Origin: Welwitschia mirabilis
Taxonomy: Eukaryota; Gnetophyta; Gnetopsida; Welwitschiales
Length of the DNA stretch: 64,000 bases
Direction of reading: 5' to 3'
NCBI GenBank assembly: GCA_051453625.1
Contig: JBOZIK010000001.1
Coordinates: 121,237,140 to 121,301,139 of the forward strand
Shown here: piece after piece, positions 1 to 11,860 of the stretch
Position numbering within the stretch: position 1 is the first letter of the stretch
How the letters are laid out: each line of letters starts with the position of its first letter
Notes under the pieces: generated by a model
Database searches by the model: none
Seen by the model: the letters and a program-made list of their open reading frames with translations, nothing else
Told to the model about the DNA's origin: nothing
Program-made: the position numbers and the translations under genes

Positions 1-2
1 AA

Positions 3-765
3 TGGGTTGAAGCTATTCCTAGTTTTATGAATGATATCATAACTATTTGTAATTTTATTAGAACTTAGATTTTTCAAGATTTTGGTTTTCTTATAATTAT
101 CATTATGATCAAGGAACGCATTTTATAAATCATCTTTTTAAGATTCCTTTTTTCATCCATTGGAATTAAACATAGATCAGCTTATGCTTATCATCCATAA
201 ATCAATGGTCAAGCTAAAAATGCAAATAGAAAAATAAAGAAAATGCTTTAAAAACTTATCTCTATTAATAAGAAATATTGGGTTTCTAAGCTTAATGATA
301 TTTTTTGAACTTAATAGACTACTTAATGTAATTTTTTTGGTTTTTCATCTTATAAACTTATGTATGAAAAAGTTTGTGTTTTATCAATTAATGTTTGTTA
401 TAATTCTTATCATTCTTCCCATCAACCTAATCTTGTAGATCTTTGTGAAGATCTTAAAAATAGATTAGTCTAACTTAATCACTTAGATGAAAAACATACT
501 TGTATAATAAATCCTCAATTCATTTACAAAGCCTAAGCTAAGTTCAAACATGATAAAAATTACTTCATAAAAATTTTAAACCTAGTCAACTTATTCTTTT
601 ATGTAATACTAGAGTGCATCTTTTACTCAATAAATTGATCTCTAAATGGTTAAGTCCTTATCTTATAGAGAAATAACATTCTAATGGCTCAGTTAAGATT
701 TCCAACTTAGATACTAAGGAGATTTAGAAATTTAATAGATAAAGGTTAAAAATTTATGAAAAATC
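3..765 (+). pseudogene. Ty3/gypsy (Athila-like) integrase remnant, 5' truncated by the window
   Basis: Frame 3 opens with WVEAIP, the usual start of the Athila/Tat integrase core. It continues with weak but ordered matches: a GFL segment where the DDE aspartate region should be, then GIKHRSAYAYHP and INGQAKNANRKIK (the family has HPQTxGQVExxNREIK). Next come a KLND/AYRT-like stretch and the C-terminal region (NTRVHLLLNKL, KWLSPYLIEK, SNGSVKISNLDTKEI, RLKIYE), which matches the family's GPY...GAVEI...RLKxYxE end. Integrase would insert element cDNA into the host chromosome. Many in-frame stops, mostly where TGG, CAA or CAG is expected, and at least one frameshift make this a dead copy. Orientation is plus, and the rest of pol lies left of the window. 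Family assignment rests on motif order, not a search. Confidence 0.8.
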
Positions 766-1129
766 CTTCTGAAGTAATCTAGAACATGATAGAAGCACTT
801 GTCTTAGAGGTTCCCCTCGATGAGGAGGACTTCCTTCCTACTATTATCTAAATTCTTTCTTATCTAATTCCTTTGATGAATGTTATGATGTTACTTGATT
901 ATCTTTAACTTGACTTATGTGTTTTTTCAATAAAGTCTCTATGACTAGTATTCATACTTGGGCATTTATAGTAAATCTTATAGTTAGATTTTGTAATCTA
1001 TGAATCTTGTAGTTAGAGTTTAAAGGAGAATTAATCTTTAAGTGTAAAGAAGAAGTGATCATAAAATTTCAAGAAAATTTCAAGAAAATGTGAATCTTGT
1101 AATTAGATTGTGTAATCTGTTTTCTAAAA

Positions 1130-2720
1130 ACTCAACATTAGTTTGGCACATAATTCATTTAAAACATCTTATAAACCTTAATTTACCTTTGAAAACTATG
1201 ATAATCCCTATAACCTACCTGATTATGATTAATATAAAATTTTAGATGATTACATTTAGCCCAAGAAAAACTTAGAAAACTTCATCTAATACAAATACCA
1301 TATTCCTTATCCTTTACCCTCCTCTCCATATTTATTTGATTAATACTATTTACATTATAGTCAAACTCATTACCCCGAATTTGAAATACCTTGCGTTTAA
1401 TAAGAGTTTAATTATACACTGTTTCTTACATCTTATGACCCTTATCCTTTATCATTTAATCTCTATTATCCATTATCCTTTATTAAATAACAACCTTCAT
1501 CCACTCATTTAAGAAGAGAGTAAAAACTGTCATGAATTCTTAAAACAAGATCAACCAATATCATGAAAGAATTTTCAAATAATACTTCTCTTCCTTAGAT
1601 AATCTTGAGTAAATCTTTCAAACCTAAATCTAAATCCTCTAATAAATAACCCAAACTAATACTAAAATCATGGAAATCCTCAACTAACAAAAATAAGATC
1701 TTCCTCCAATACAAGAATCTAAGAGCCTTGAAGATTTTGAAAGAATTAATAATACTGAAACCAATGATACTAAAGCCACATCCATTAGGAATGAGGAAGA
1801 AATAAATGAGGAAATCCATGAGCATCTTGAATTTAAGAAATCATTAGTAAAGAATTTGTTATTTATGAGAAATATATTTTGAAGTAGGATTAAACATGTT
1901 ATAGGATAATTTAGAAGATGAACAATCATGTGAGAAAGCATATACCTTAAAAAATTATACAAAAGCAGATGAGTCATTAAGCTTAATCTTAATAATAAGG
2001 AAAACATTATCAAAGAGCTTACATATGATTCATTCTTACCTTCTTATCAACAACTCAATGAAATAATGATTGCATCCTCATCTTCATCTATTAAGCAAGA
2101 TCTATGTCTTAATGAAAAACCTTCTTTAGAACTAGGATCAACTATTAATGAACTTTATCAAGTAATTTCCAATTCACCTGTGTAAAATGATGTGTTGCAA
2201 GAGTTATGAAATATAAATAAACAACCTATGAGATAGAATACTAGTGATTTTAAAGATATAAACCTTTCTNNNNNNNNNNCTACTTATGCTAATTTTCTTT
2301 TAAATTTAATAGAATCTTACATAAGGATTTACATGAATTCTCTACCAGTTCAAAATGTTTCACAAAGTTTTGAATCATTTGATGGTTTTTTCCACACTCT
2401 TGAGCCTTCACACACATATCACTTTGGATGATTTTTAGCTTTTAGATCAGATTTTTCTTGTAGAATACATTTTTCTTTTAGAATAGGTTTATTCTAGAAA
2501 AAAATAAAAGACTTAAAAACATGTATGCTTGATGGTCTATCTCATCTAAAACCTTACAAGTACTTTCATCTTTGCAATCATTGCCTTAAATTTAATTACT
2601 TAGGAATTCCCCAATTTTATCCCTGTATGTCCTTTCATTCATTTCTTCCATCTTCTAACAACCCTATTAAGCTAATAGACCATCCACTCTGACCATCAAT
2701 CTATTATTTCTTAAGATTTA
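1130..2720 (+). pseudogene. Accessory or gag-like module of an Athila-like element
   Basis: Reading fragments run in order: a Tyr/Pro-rich part (about 1190-1500), a charged coiled-coil-like part (1530-1740), an acidic part (1780-2030) and, after a 10-N gap at 2270-2279, a stretch with FHTLEPSHTYHFG and HLCNHCLKFNYLGIPQF (about 2390-2630). The middle is clearly homologous to 59690-60590: both share EEEINEE and the run of DES, NEEN and similar acidic words. In gypsy gags of the Athila/Tat type a Pro-rich linker and a coiled coil sit near the gag C-terminus, so gag is one reading. Because it lies after integrase and before an LTR, an extra ORF downstream of pol is the other. Stops are frequent. 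Product unknown. Confidence 0.45.
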
Positions 2721-3994
2721 TAGATATAGATTAATGGTCTTAAACAAAAATCAATAATAAATGATCTCATAATCACTTAAGTAATGTTTGAGATTAATTT
2801 TACTTGTGTGTTTTTAAGGAAAAATTACACTTATGTTAAGTTTATTGTTTAAAAATACATTTGCTTAAGGTTTTAAATTTTAGTAAAACTTAGTTGAAAA
2901 GATGGGATTCACCTTCATGTATGTTCTTCAAGTTTAAAAGCTCTAATGGGGACAAGATTTATTTTGATTGGACTAATTAGTGAATGACCCCTCTAATGTA
3001 CATAAAAATTGAATATGAGAAGATGAACATAAAAAAATAATATATCTCTTCTCCAAATGCACATAACATTAATTACTTAATTAGGTTTAGTTAACTGCAT
3101 TGGGGCTATAAACACTCAGTGGTAATGTACCTCTAATAATCTATTTTATAACATTTTCAACTGCATCTAGGCTATAGATGCTTGCTGAAAATGTAGCACT
3201 TACTTCCTAATAAATTCCCATGCTTAATTCTGTTAGAGGAAGATGGTATAATACTAGATGCTCAATGTGATTCAAAGGCTTAAACTAAGGATATATACAT
3301 TGGTTAAAATGGAAAACAAGGGAAATTAAAGATGCAAATCGGAGGCCTTTAGTATTTTATTATCTTTTAGCTTTCATACTTAGGATTTTCTATGATTTCT
3401 TGAAAGCCATATAAGTTTAATCAAAACTATACTTATTTGATATCAAGATTCATTAAAAATTAAAAAAAATATAATAAGGGCCATTAACTTAGGTAGGATA
3501 GCTCATTTATTCATTGATTAATAATTAAATTCATTATCACATTTTTATTGTCCAACTCCATCATTCATTTCACCTCACTCCTACCTTATAAAAGTAAAAT
3601 TTTAGGGTTTAAATTTTTTTTATAATTTTTCAAAAGAAACAAATATATTTTTGCATTAATTATATTTTCCCCTTTCATAGCTTAGTCGCATCCTTCTACA
3701 TATTTTTCAATAAAAGAACTCATCAAAATCTTTTTAAAGCTATGTTTTCAAATGCTTTAAACACTTTTCATCTAAACTCTGAGGATAAAGTTTAGTTTTA
3801 ATTAGGGAATATGACATCTATTTTTTACCAAATTTTTCATTTTTATGCCTTCATTACTTAAAATTGGTCATAAAAATTTTAAAAGTCATATCATTTTCAC
3901 ACTTGAGTGCTTACACTTAGATAATTTTTCCATTTTTAAACTTTTTGTTATTAATTTTTTACTAAGAAACTAGCAAAAGTCTAATTAAAAAGTG

Positions 3995-5165
3995 TGTGAA
4001 CATGTAAAAATCAACGTTACAATCAAGTTAAATAACTAATTTATCTTAATGGAAGACATTAGTATAATTAATTTTATTACAAAACATGTATTCTATTAAT
4101 TTTTAATATTGATTATAAACTTATCACTTTCCCATGACATTTTCAGAGTAGTTATCACATTTTGAAGAACTTTATAAAAAATGAAAATAATCCAACCTAA
4201 CATGCTAGTACTACTAACTAGAACTACTAGTGTCTTTGGTCTATAATGATGGATCACTTCCATTTTCACATTTCTAAGATTTCACATGCTAGGGAGAAGT
4301 AGAAAGATGATGGAAGCACATGTAAATGATAAACATTAATAGAAGCATCAACATCCAAGAGCCAAGTGTTGACTACATAATAAGAATCTCTACCTAATGA
4401 TAAAGATAATAAATCATTCTACCTAATATCATCATTATGTGACTATTCACCTAATTCTATAAGCCAAAATATTGTAAGAATCTCCTACATCCATGCCCAT
4501 CTATAAANNNNNNNNNNACTTATCATTGGCAAAGTATAGTGTCTCTAAAGTATTAATCATAGTGGTCTTCTATGCACCTCTTTAGGAATAAGCTTACTTT
4601 CAAGGATAGTTTGAGAAGTCCTTTTTGCTTTCTTTAACTTTAATGTAATTTATTTAGTTATAATTAATTGAGAAGTCCTTTTTGCTTCCTTCAACTTTAA
4701 TGTAATTTATTTAGTTATAATTAAATTATAAAGTGTTTTTCTGTTGTTATCTTTAATTGATTTTATAATAGATATGCTTAAGTAAAATGCACTATCAATT
4801 TTTTTTGGTCAATTGAGTGAACTCATTAAGTTAATTGATCTAAGTCTTAGTAATTTCATGGATCTTATGCACTTAAAGTTTATACTTTTTATTTGTAGTA
4901 CTAGGTTGTGAAGGATTAATGAATTTCAAATTTACAAATAATCAAATGATGAATGAGATTATGTCATCATGGCTCAAGCCTTTATACTTCATGACATGAA
5001 GTTTATTTTAGAATAGTGTAGCATATGGTCGAGTGAGAAACTATGAAGGATGTATTGGATAACTTGCATTTAAGGAATAGTTTGTGTAATTTCTACTAAG
5101 TTTCAGCTTGGTTTTAAATCTAGTTCATCTACTAAAACAAATAAGGAAGAGTAGTTGAATATAGT
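3995..5165 (+). repeat. LTR of the Athila-like family, copy A
   Basis: Homologous along its length to the better defined LTR at 57357-58731. Shared landmarks are the opening (TGTGAACATG here, TGTTCACATG there), the TTTTGAAGAAC block near 4155, a CTATAAA TATA-like box just before the 10-N gap at 4508-4517, the phrase GAATGAGATTATGTCATCAT near 4953 and the end phrase CTACTAAAACAAATAA near 5129. Lying to the right of integrase and the accessory module, it would be the 3' LTR of that element. The right edge is approximate because the terminal CA is lost. It contains the 57-bp duplication at 4611-4724. Confidence 0.6.
4611..4724 (+). repeat. 57-bp tandem duplication inside LTR copy A
   Basis: Two adjacent copies begin TTGAGAAGTCCTTTTTGCTT at 4611 and 4668 and differ at only a few bases. 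It is absent from LTR copy B (57357-58731), so it arose after the two copies separated. Confidence 0.85.
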
Positions 5166-7029
5166 ATTATATTAATATAATAATGATGATCAACACTTCT
5201 TTTTAATGATTCTTTTTATAAGCTATTTTTATTTCTTAAATAAAATTTAAATTTAGTACATGATCATTCTCCATTTCATTAATGCTTTGATAATCCATTT
5301 TAGATGATCCATTATTATTTCCTATTATAAACGTATGATTCCAACTAAATGTCTTAGAAAAGTATTATATTATTATGGTAAATTGTATTATGAATCATAT
5401 TTTTGTATTTTTTTGGATATATTTAGTTGCTACTTTTTTTAGTATATTTTTATTGTTTATATTATAATTTTCACTATTAAGTGCTACCTTTATTATGTTG
5501 GAGTATTATTATATACATTAATCAAATTTATAATTTTTTATATTGGTTACGTTAGTCCTTACATATTATTCTCTTTCAAAATTTTATCTTTTAAGGTCAC
5601 TCATATCATGAAATCATGACCCCATTCCTCCCTAGTCATCTTCATAACATATACCTATAACTATTTATTTATTGATAAGTGAAATCCTTACTAAATTTAA
5701 TCAACTTGTGATTTCTATCTTTTGACCACTTATGAGAATGTGAAAAAGTGCTAATTTCTTAAATTTCACTCTTCTTATAGTCATATAGCTACTTTTTATT
5801 GGTTATTTAGCTTAGATTTTGGGCCAAAATCATGAATTCACATTATTATGCTACTTCTCTATAAGATCTTTGTAGCCTCCTCAAATAACTAAATAATTAT
5901 ATCTTCTTCAACTTATATTTTATTAAATTTTTCTATATATATGTCAGGACTAAGTATTGCATGCTAAGTTAATTGGTTCCTTTAGGTTAAATACATGATC
6001 TTATGATTTTCTTCTTATTTAAACTTGTTAAATAATTAAATCTTGATCTTTATTTATCTTTTATAAAAGGGCTTTATCTAGTTGTGATTTAGTTTTAACT
6101 ATTTTTTTAACTTTAAGGATTATTATGAATTTAGTACCTTGTTACATGCCCTTGCTATCAAATTTAAAATTAGTTTCTTTTGGGTCATATCATTTAATTA
6201 ATAAAAATTAACTAACTAAAATTAGTGATTAAGTTGATGGACTTACATCATGAAGAAGCATTACATTAAGAGGTTATTGTTAATGACATTAATAACTTAT
6301 CCTTATTATCAACATAGGTAAATCATATAACTACAAAATTTATAAGCATATAAACAATCAAATTTTTTGGTTAGATTATGCATAGTATACAAAATTTATA
6401 AACATATAAACAATTAAATTTTTTGGTTAGATTATGCATAGTAGGTATAGCATTCACGAAGTTGGATTGGGCCAATAACAAATATTAGAGATATAAGTGG
6501 TTCCAATGTCTTCTAAAATATCTTTTCTTTTGATTAGAGTTCTAAGGTTATTTTAGATAACTAATTACAAATCCACTAATATTTCTATCTCCATGTCTTT
6601 TAGCTATTACTTTTCTATGTAGTTTTTTTAACTCTTTGAATCTTATTTTCTATTTTCTTTTCTTTAAGAATACCCTTTGGCACATTTCTCTTCATGTCTT
6701 TACTCACTATTGTTTACCTTGTCTCTATTTACCCTTTTCAATCATCTTAATAGAAACTATAAGTAATGAATCAATAGATAGATCTCTATAGAACTTGTAT
6801 TAATCCACTCTTATGTTCCTTTTCTTTCTTATTGAGTAATTTTAGATTCCTTTTCTCTCTATTTTAAAATGTCTTTAAGCTTGAAATTCATTATATATGG
6901 TGTTTTTACTAGTCATATGTTGAGTTAATTTATTAATTGGACTATCTGCAACTTAAAAGAGTAATGTAGTTACTGTAAGTTTTATTGTTCTTACATGTGT
7001 TATCTTCAAAATTTAAATGTTTTTATTAA
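5166..7029. other. AT-rich stretch without recognisable genes
   Basis: No coding motif, LTR end or RNA gene was recognised. It contains the 56-bp duplication at 6332-6443. Composition matches the surrounding decayed transposon DNA. Confidence 0.6.
6332..6443 (+). repeat. 56-bp tandem duplication
   Basis: The block starting TACAAAATTTATAAGCATAT at 6332 recurs at 6388 with two or three substitutions. Both copies end in GGTTAGATTATGCATAGTA. This is a simple local duplication with no coding content. Confidence 0.9.
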
Positions 7030-7683
7030 TTGATTTCATGAGTAAAATGGATATGAAAGAATATTTTACTTCAATCCTTGATAAACAAATAAAAGACAAC
7101 TTTGATAGATGTAAAATATATTTGCCATGGAAGCAATGTATCCATGAGAGGACCATCCTCTATTACAACCAAATGAGGTAGAAAAGATAATTGGCAATAG
7201 AGAGAATGATATAGACAAGGAAAAGAATTTGTAGAGGCTTGATCATTTAAGATACAAAATATGATTAGTATTATACTTATTAGGATGATTAATATGATTG
7301 ATTAACAAGTTTGTAGATAACATTCCAAACTTATTCAATCATTTATGTGACTTTGAAGGAAGATTTATTTAATATAATATTATTTATCATATTAAGTTAT
7401 TTTCTATATCAAGTCATTTTTAAATTCTTTAGATGTGGATTTAAATTTAAAATTCAAAGATAAATTAAGTTATACATAGTTAGATAGTTAAGAAGTGGAC
7501 ATTCAACTAAATTATACATTTGAAGTTTAAACAATTAAAATTTTATATTAAAATAAAGTTATATTTAAAGGAAGAGAAATTCAACTTTATAAAGTTTAAT
7601 AATAAGAAGAGATAAAATCAAGAGCTACTTGGAAATATGAAACAAAATCTAATCTTTCTTTTTCAATTTTTGAGGATGAAAAC
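7030..7683 (+). pseudogene. Chromovirus-type gypsy integrase C-terminus, interrupted
   Basis: Just before the polypurine tract the frame reads RATWKYETKSNLSFSIFEDE. This fits the (E)EATWExE...YPHLF...FEDEN end of chromovirus-type pol, which normally lies directly against the tract. About 0.5 kb upstream (around 7058) SILDKQIKDNFD resembles the ILDRxxxxLRN segment that usually lies only some 25 codons before EATWE. That suggests an insertion of roughly 0.5 kb between them, or a chance match. The element is on the plus strand and its LTR follows at 7702. The tail call is firm; the upstream part is weak. Confidence 0.6.
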
Positions 7684-7701
7684 TTTTAAGGGGTTGAGAA
7701 A
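7684..7701 (+). other. Polypurine tract of the chromovirus-like element
   Basis: TTTTAAGGGGTTGAGAAA lies directly before the LTR start TGTTATGTC. In plant chromoviruses the polypurine tract follows the end of pol in this arrangement and primes plus-strand DNA synthesis. Confidence 0.7.
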
Positions 7702-8954
7702 TGTTATGTCTAGAATTTTTGAAGTTTGAAGAATTTATCCCAAATAGTTAAATAAGAATTAAATCAAAAATAATATTTATCTAATAGGCATACTAAGATT
7801 ATTTAATTACTATATTTTTTATTTATTCTTTATTTATTAGTATATTATTATTATTTGAGATATAATTCTTTACTGTTTTGTTGTAATTATTATTTTAAAT
7901 GCTTTCTTTTCTTGTAATAACTATAATAATAATATTATTTTTGTAGTCTTTTATTGTTTATTTAATGATATACTTTAGTAACTAAATTAGTGGTTGTATA
8001 AATATTATTTTATTTCCTTTGTAACTATTGCATTTAATGTACAATATTTAGTATATTCCCTTATTTTATTATTTTCTACTTCAAGTGCATACAAAAGATT
8101 CTTGCAATGGTTATAATTATTAAGATGCATTATGTTGGTTTATTTTAATATTTTATTTTAGTAGTACACCCTAAAGTAACATTTCTAATTATGATGTTGT
8201 ATTTTCTTTTATTATTAGTTAATATGTATTCATTATGATAAATATTTATATATGACAAAATATTATCTTCATGTTTCTATTAAAATTACTTACTAAATAT
8301 CTCATCTTCATTCTTTTCTTAATAATTATGAGTAGTGACATGTTTTTAAAATTTTGGAATTTTCCTTTAAATGGTTTATTAGTGTAAATACAAATGATTC
8401 TTTGTCTTTTCTACAAATAAAAATATGTCATGTGATTGAGATTTATGTTATTTATACTTATTTTGGAAAAATTCCAAGAACTTATTGGATTATGTAACTT
8501 AGACATTGATGATGAAGGCATCATTTTCATGGCTATTATTTATTTATTATCAAATTAATCTTTGGCATGATAGGCATTTACTATTACTATGAAAAATTAT
8601 TAAAGGTATCTAGTGATTAGGAAAAGTAATGATTAGGGGTTAGACATTCTTAACTATTTTTCAAAGAATAATAGTGGCTTGTATGCATCCCTTAAAGTTC
8701 CCAATATCATTTGAATTCATTTATCTAATTATAAAGAGGGTCTCTTTTCTCCTTGGTCTTATTCTTTTGAAGATCCTCTAGTCTTGAATTATCAGAGACC
8801 TTCTACCTTAGATCTTTGAAAACTTTGGAGTCTTTAAATCTTATAGTCTTTGCAGCTTGGATGTAGTAATCTTAAAGCTTGGAAAACCTGATGTTGAATC
8901 ATAAGTATGGTTTTAGGTTTCTTTTTATTTCTTGTATAGTCCTAAGATATTATG

Positions 8955-8975
8955 TTTTTTTTTTTTTTTTTTTTT
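8955..8975 (+). repeat. Poly-T run of 21
   Basis: An uninterrupted run of 21 T lies within the leader part of the chromovirus-like LTR. No target duplication or SINE-like head was seen beside it, so it is called a simple repeat. Confidence 0.9.
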
Positions 8976-9269
8976 AATGACTCTATGTTCTTTCATTCTT
9001 TCATAGTTTAAATTGGTTCTTATTTCCTAATAAATCCGTTATTTTATTGAAATTTTAAAGTATCTTCGTTATTTCTATTGGTTTGAAAAATCTTTAGGTT
9101 GTTTTTTTAAAAATTTATTCTTGCATGAATTCATTTCTTGTGAGCTAGGGAAATGAAACCTTCTTAGAAAACTTGCTAAGTATCTTAATACTAGGATTAA
9201 TAACCTATGATTATAAATCTTATCATTTTTTATGATGTATTTTAATCCTTTAAATCTTTATGAAAATAA

Positions 9270-9610
9270 GAATTGCAAGATTGTTGAGTAAGGTAGTGGA
9301 ATATGAGGAACCCATGGATTGCTAAAAGAGGTAATAGAATTGATAAACCATAGATTGTCAAGTGAGGTAATGGAATTGAGAAATCCACATATCACAAACT
9401 GAGGTAGTGGAATATGAAAAAAATTCCATAGATAACTAAGTGAGGCAATGGAATTAATAAATCCATAGATCACTAAGTCAAGAAGTGGAATATGAAAAAC
9501 CCATAAATTAGTGAGTGAGACACTAGAATTAATAAGTCCATAGATCACTAAGTAAGGTAGTAGAAAAAAGAAAAATAAATCCATAGATTATTAAGTGAGG
9601 CAGTGGAAGA
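9270..9610 (+). repeat. Tandem array, units of 37-43 bp, inside the LTR
   Basis: About eight degenerate units share GAGGTAGTGGAAT and CCATAGATCACTAAGT. The box GAGGYARTGG recurs near 9364, 9401, 9442, 9480, 9517, 9554 and 9597, giving spacings of 37 to 43. On the minus strand the array stays open for 108 codons with a repeating pattern (VIYGxINS, HIPL). That is a by-product of the repeat and not evidence for a gene. Confidence 0.85.
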
Positions 9611-10222
9611 AAGACTAAAAACTAGTTATTATCATTTCATTTTCATAAATCTATCACTTGAGAACACTCTTGTCTTATCTTAATCTATCTTATGTCTTGG
9701 GATTCTTCATACCTTTATCTTTGCCTTGTCTAGGCCATACTAGGGACCATGATGATTCATAGTTCCCACTCCATACTTTTTTGTAATAAATAAGTGTTAA
9801 ACTAGAGAATAATAAAAGTTAATTTATCTTACTGAGGAGAGCAGGTAGAAATAAAATATTTATTATCCATCTTGTGATTGAAAAATATAAATTAGAGTAA
9901 CTTGTTTTCTACTTTAGTTTTTGATATTATTATATCTTGTGATTGACTTTTTATTTATAAAAATTAGCAATAATTATTTCTAATAGACTTGTAAACATTG
10001 TATCTTTAAGATATCAACTTGATTTATTTCTTAAACTTGTAGTTTTAATTTAAATTAAAAAAGAATCATAGTTGTATCTTAACTTGAGGCTTTCACTAAA
10101 TTAATTTTAGCTAGTATGTATTATTTTTCTATTGTAACTACATCTTTCTTATAAGATTCGATGTTTTAGGTGTTCATCATTCTATTTAAATCCTTTAGCT
10201 AAAAAGTGTGGACTTTACATTT

Positions 10223-10238
10223 TTGTATCAAAGCATAA
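10223..10238 (+). other. Primer-binding-site-like sequence (tRNA-iMet type)
   Basis: TTGTATCAAAGCATAA follows the LTR end CA after three bases and resembles TGGTATCAGAGCAT, the complement of the initiator tRNA 3' end used by many plant retrotransposons. Only about 100 bp of plus-orientation sequence follows before minus-strand integrase begins. Confidence 0.4.
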
Positions 10239-10299
10239 TTTTCATTTTATTATAATAGTTTATGCATAGTTTTAGTAGTATATGTTGAGGACATCACAT

Positions 10300-11860
10300 T
10301 GTTGCATAAAAGTAACATTCAAATTTTTTAGATTAAAAAGTATATGTTATAAGTTATTTCTTTCCACTTGCAAGTTAGTGCCTCTAAAGACTTAAAGAAT
10401 CTAATGGCTTTCATTGTTTCAATTTGATTTGATGAAAAATTAAAGACCCTTTTATAGATTTCTTTATTCTTTCCTTCATCCCTTGTTAGTAGTACTATTT
10501 TCTAATAATGGTATAAGTTTTTACAAAGCCAATATGACTAGAATATGGAACTTCATGGGCTTATTTAAGAAGTTGATTTTGCTAAATACCTACAAGTATG
10601 CACACTCTTTCTTTTCTCATTAATATCTCATATAATGTAATGGAATAGAGAGGAAATATTCTTTGTTTATTAGTTTTCTCCACATTACTCCTAATATTTT
10701 ATCTTAAGGTATTTGATCCATAATCTTTTTGGTCATCTTAGAGTTTACAACATAAATAAGCATACACCGCATGTAGATGAATCAGTCTACAACTATATAT
10801 TCTTTAATAAGGATTATTTAATATCAAAATCATACTTGACTAGTAATTCCATCTAATATCTTTGTCACATGTTTACAAAAGAATGCTTTTACAAATATTC
10901 TAAACTATGATCCCTAGTTTTTAAATAAAATTTACCTCCTAGAAAATGATGTCTCTAAACTTTTATGGCATGAATGAATGTTAATAGTTTCAAGTCATGT
11001 AATGGATAATTATGTTTATATTTATTTAACTTCTTTGACTCATATGTAATTACTTGATCATCTGGCATTAATATTGATATTCCATTTTCACATACAACAA
11101 TAACTAGAATTTATTCTTTTTTGATTTCTAAATTCTTTAACATAAGGGTTGTCATAAGAACAAGCTTAAGGTATGGAAAATATTCTTTACATTTATTTGT
11201 AAAATTTAAAGGCACCATCATCTTTTTAAATATATTATGCGTGATGCAAATTTAGAGTAGTTTTAATAAATTACCTATAGAATCTAGCTAATTTCAAGAA
11301 GCATTTTTACTTCAATTAGACCTTTTGCCTTTGATCAATGTTGTACTTCTAATTCTTTGCTAGGATTCATTGCATTAATAAGCTCAAGTAGCATAATCAT
11401 AAACTTGTAACACTATATCTTATTTTTAAGGTTATCTTAGGAATATATTCTTGTTAAACTAAGATTTTATGATATTCTAGACTTTAAATTAATCCTTGTA
11501 AATTACTATAATCCTTGGATTTAATTTATAAGATCACCATTATAAATAAAAGATATTTGTTTTTAATGATTAGCATTATTAATTAATGATAGTCTATGCA
11601 TATCCTAAAATATCCATCCTTTTTTCCCCTTAAACAATTAAGGGATCCCTAGGATGATATATCTAGTTTAATTTTAACTTCATTTAATATCTCTTCAATA
11701 TGTAACTTTAATTCTCTCAACTCTAAGATTAATACCTATAATGGATATAAGATATTGGTTTTGTTTTAAATCTAACTTAATAGCATGTTATACCTTTCTT
11801 TTTGGTGACAGACCATTCTTATCTTTAGAAATCTTGTAGAATTATTATACCTATTTAGAT
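10300..11860 (-). pseudogene. Ty3/gypsy pol remnant: reverse transcriptase, RNase H, start of integrase
   Basis: Read leftward on the minus strand. LSPKRKV and a conserved pre-RT segment lie near 11830-11650. KKDGYFRICIDYH, the RT fingers motif (family: KKDGSxRMCIDYR), is at about 11586-11625. RH matches follow (KLNKYKHNYPLHDLKLL at about 10981-11050, then RHHFLGGKFYLKTRDHSLEYL and MELLVKYDFDI). Integrase follows with its zinc region (AHEVPYSSHIGFVKTY at about 10509-10567) and PL...WKEIT near 10341-10384. The order RT-RH-IN is gypsy. The YxDD palm is not found: around 11355-11375 the frame passes from the LTNA-like part straight to the region before FYRxF, implying a deletion of some 70 codons. 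Many stops and frame changes. It ends abruptly near 10300 against the LTR PBS. Confidence 0.85.

Larger units (their letters stand above)
7702..10219 (+). repeat. Chromovirus-like LTR, copy 1 (about 2.5 kb)
   Basis: Starts TGTTATGTCTAG after a polypurine tract and ends GACTTTACA before a tRNA-iMet-like PBS at 10223. It aligns in order with the LTR at 60598-62379: similar start, TATA-like TTATAAAG near 8729, a leader with AAGTATGGTTTTAGG near 8904 (compare 61194), and TTATCTTACTGAGGAGAGCA near 9824 (compare 62031). It is longer than copy 2 partly because of the poly-T run at 8955 and the array at 9270-9610. It is unusual in having both a polypurine tract upstream and a PBS-like site downstream. 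Confidence 0.6.

Noticed and set aside
8955-8975. Poly-T run as the tail of a minus-strand SINE or LINE
   Set aside because: No target duplication, no A/B-box promoter and no LINE 3' end nearby; it lies within an LTR that aligns on both sides.
9258-9584. Minus-strand 108-codon frame with hydrophobic repeats, like a membrane protein
   Set aside because: It is the translation of the tandem array at 9270-9610 inside an LTR; the periodicity explains both length and hydrophobicity.
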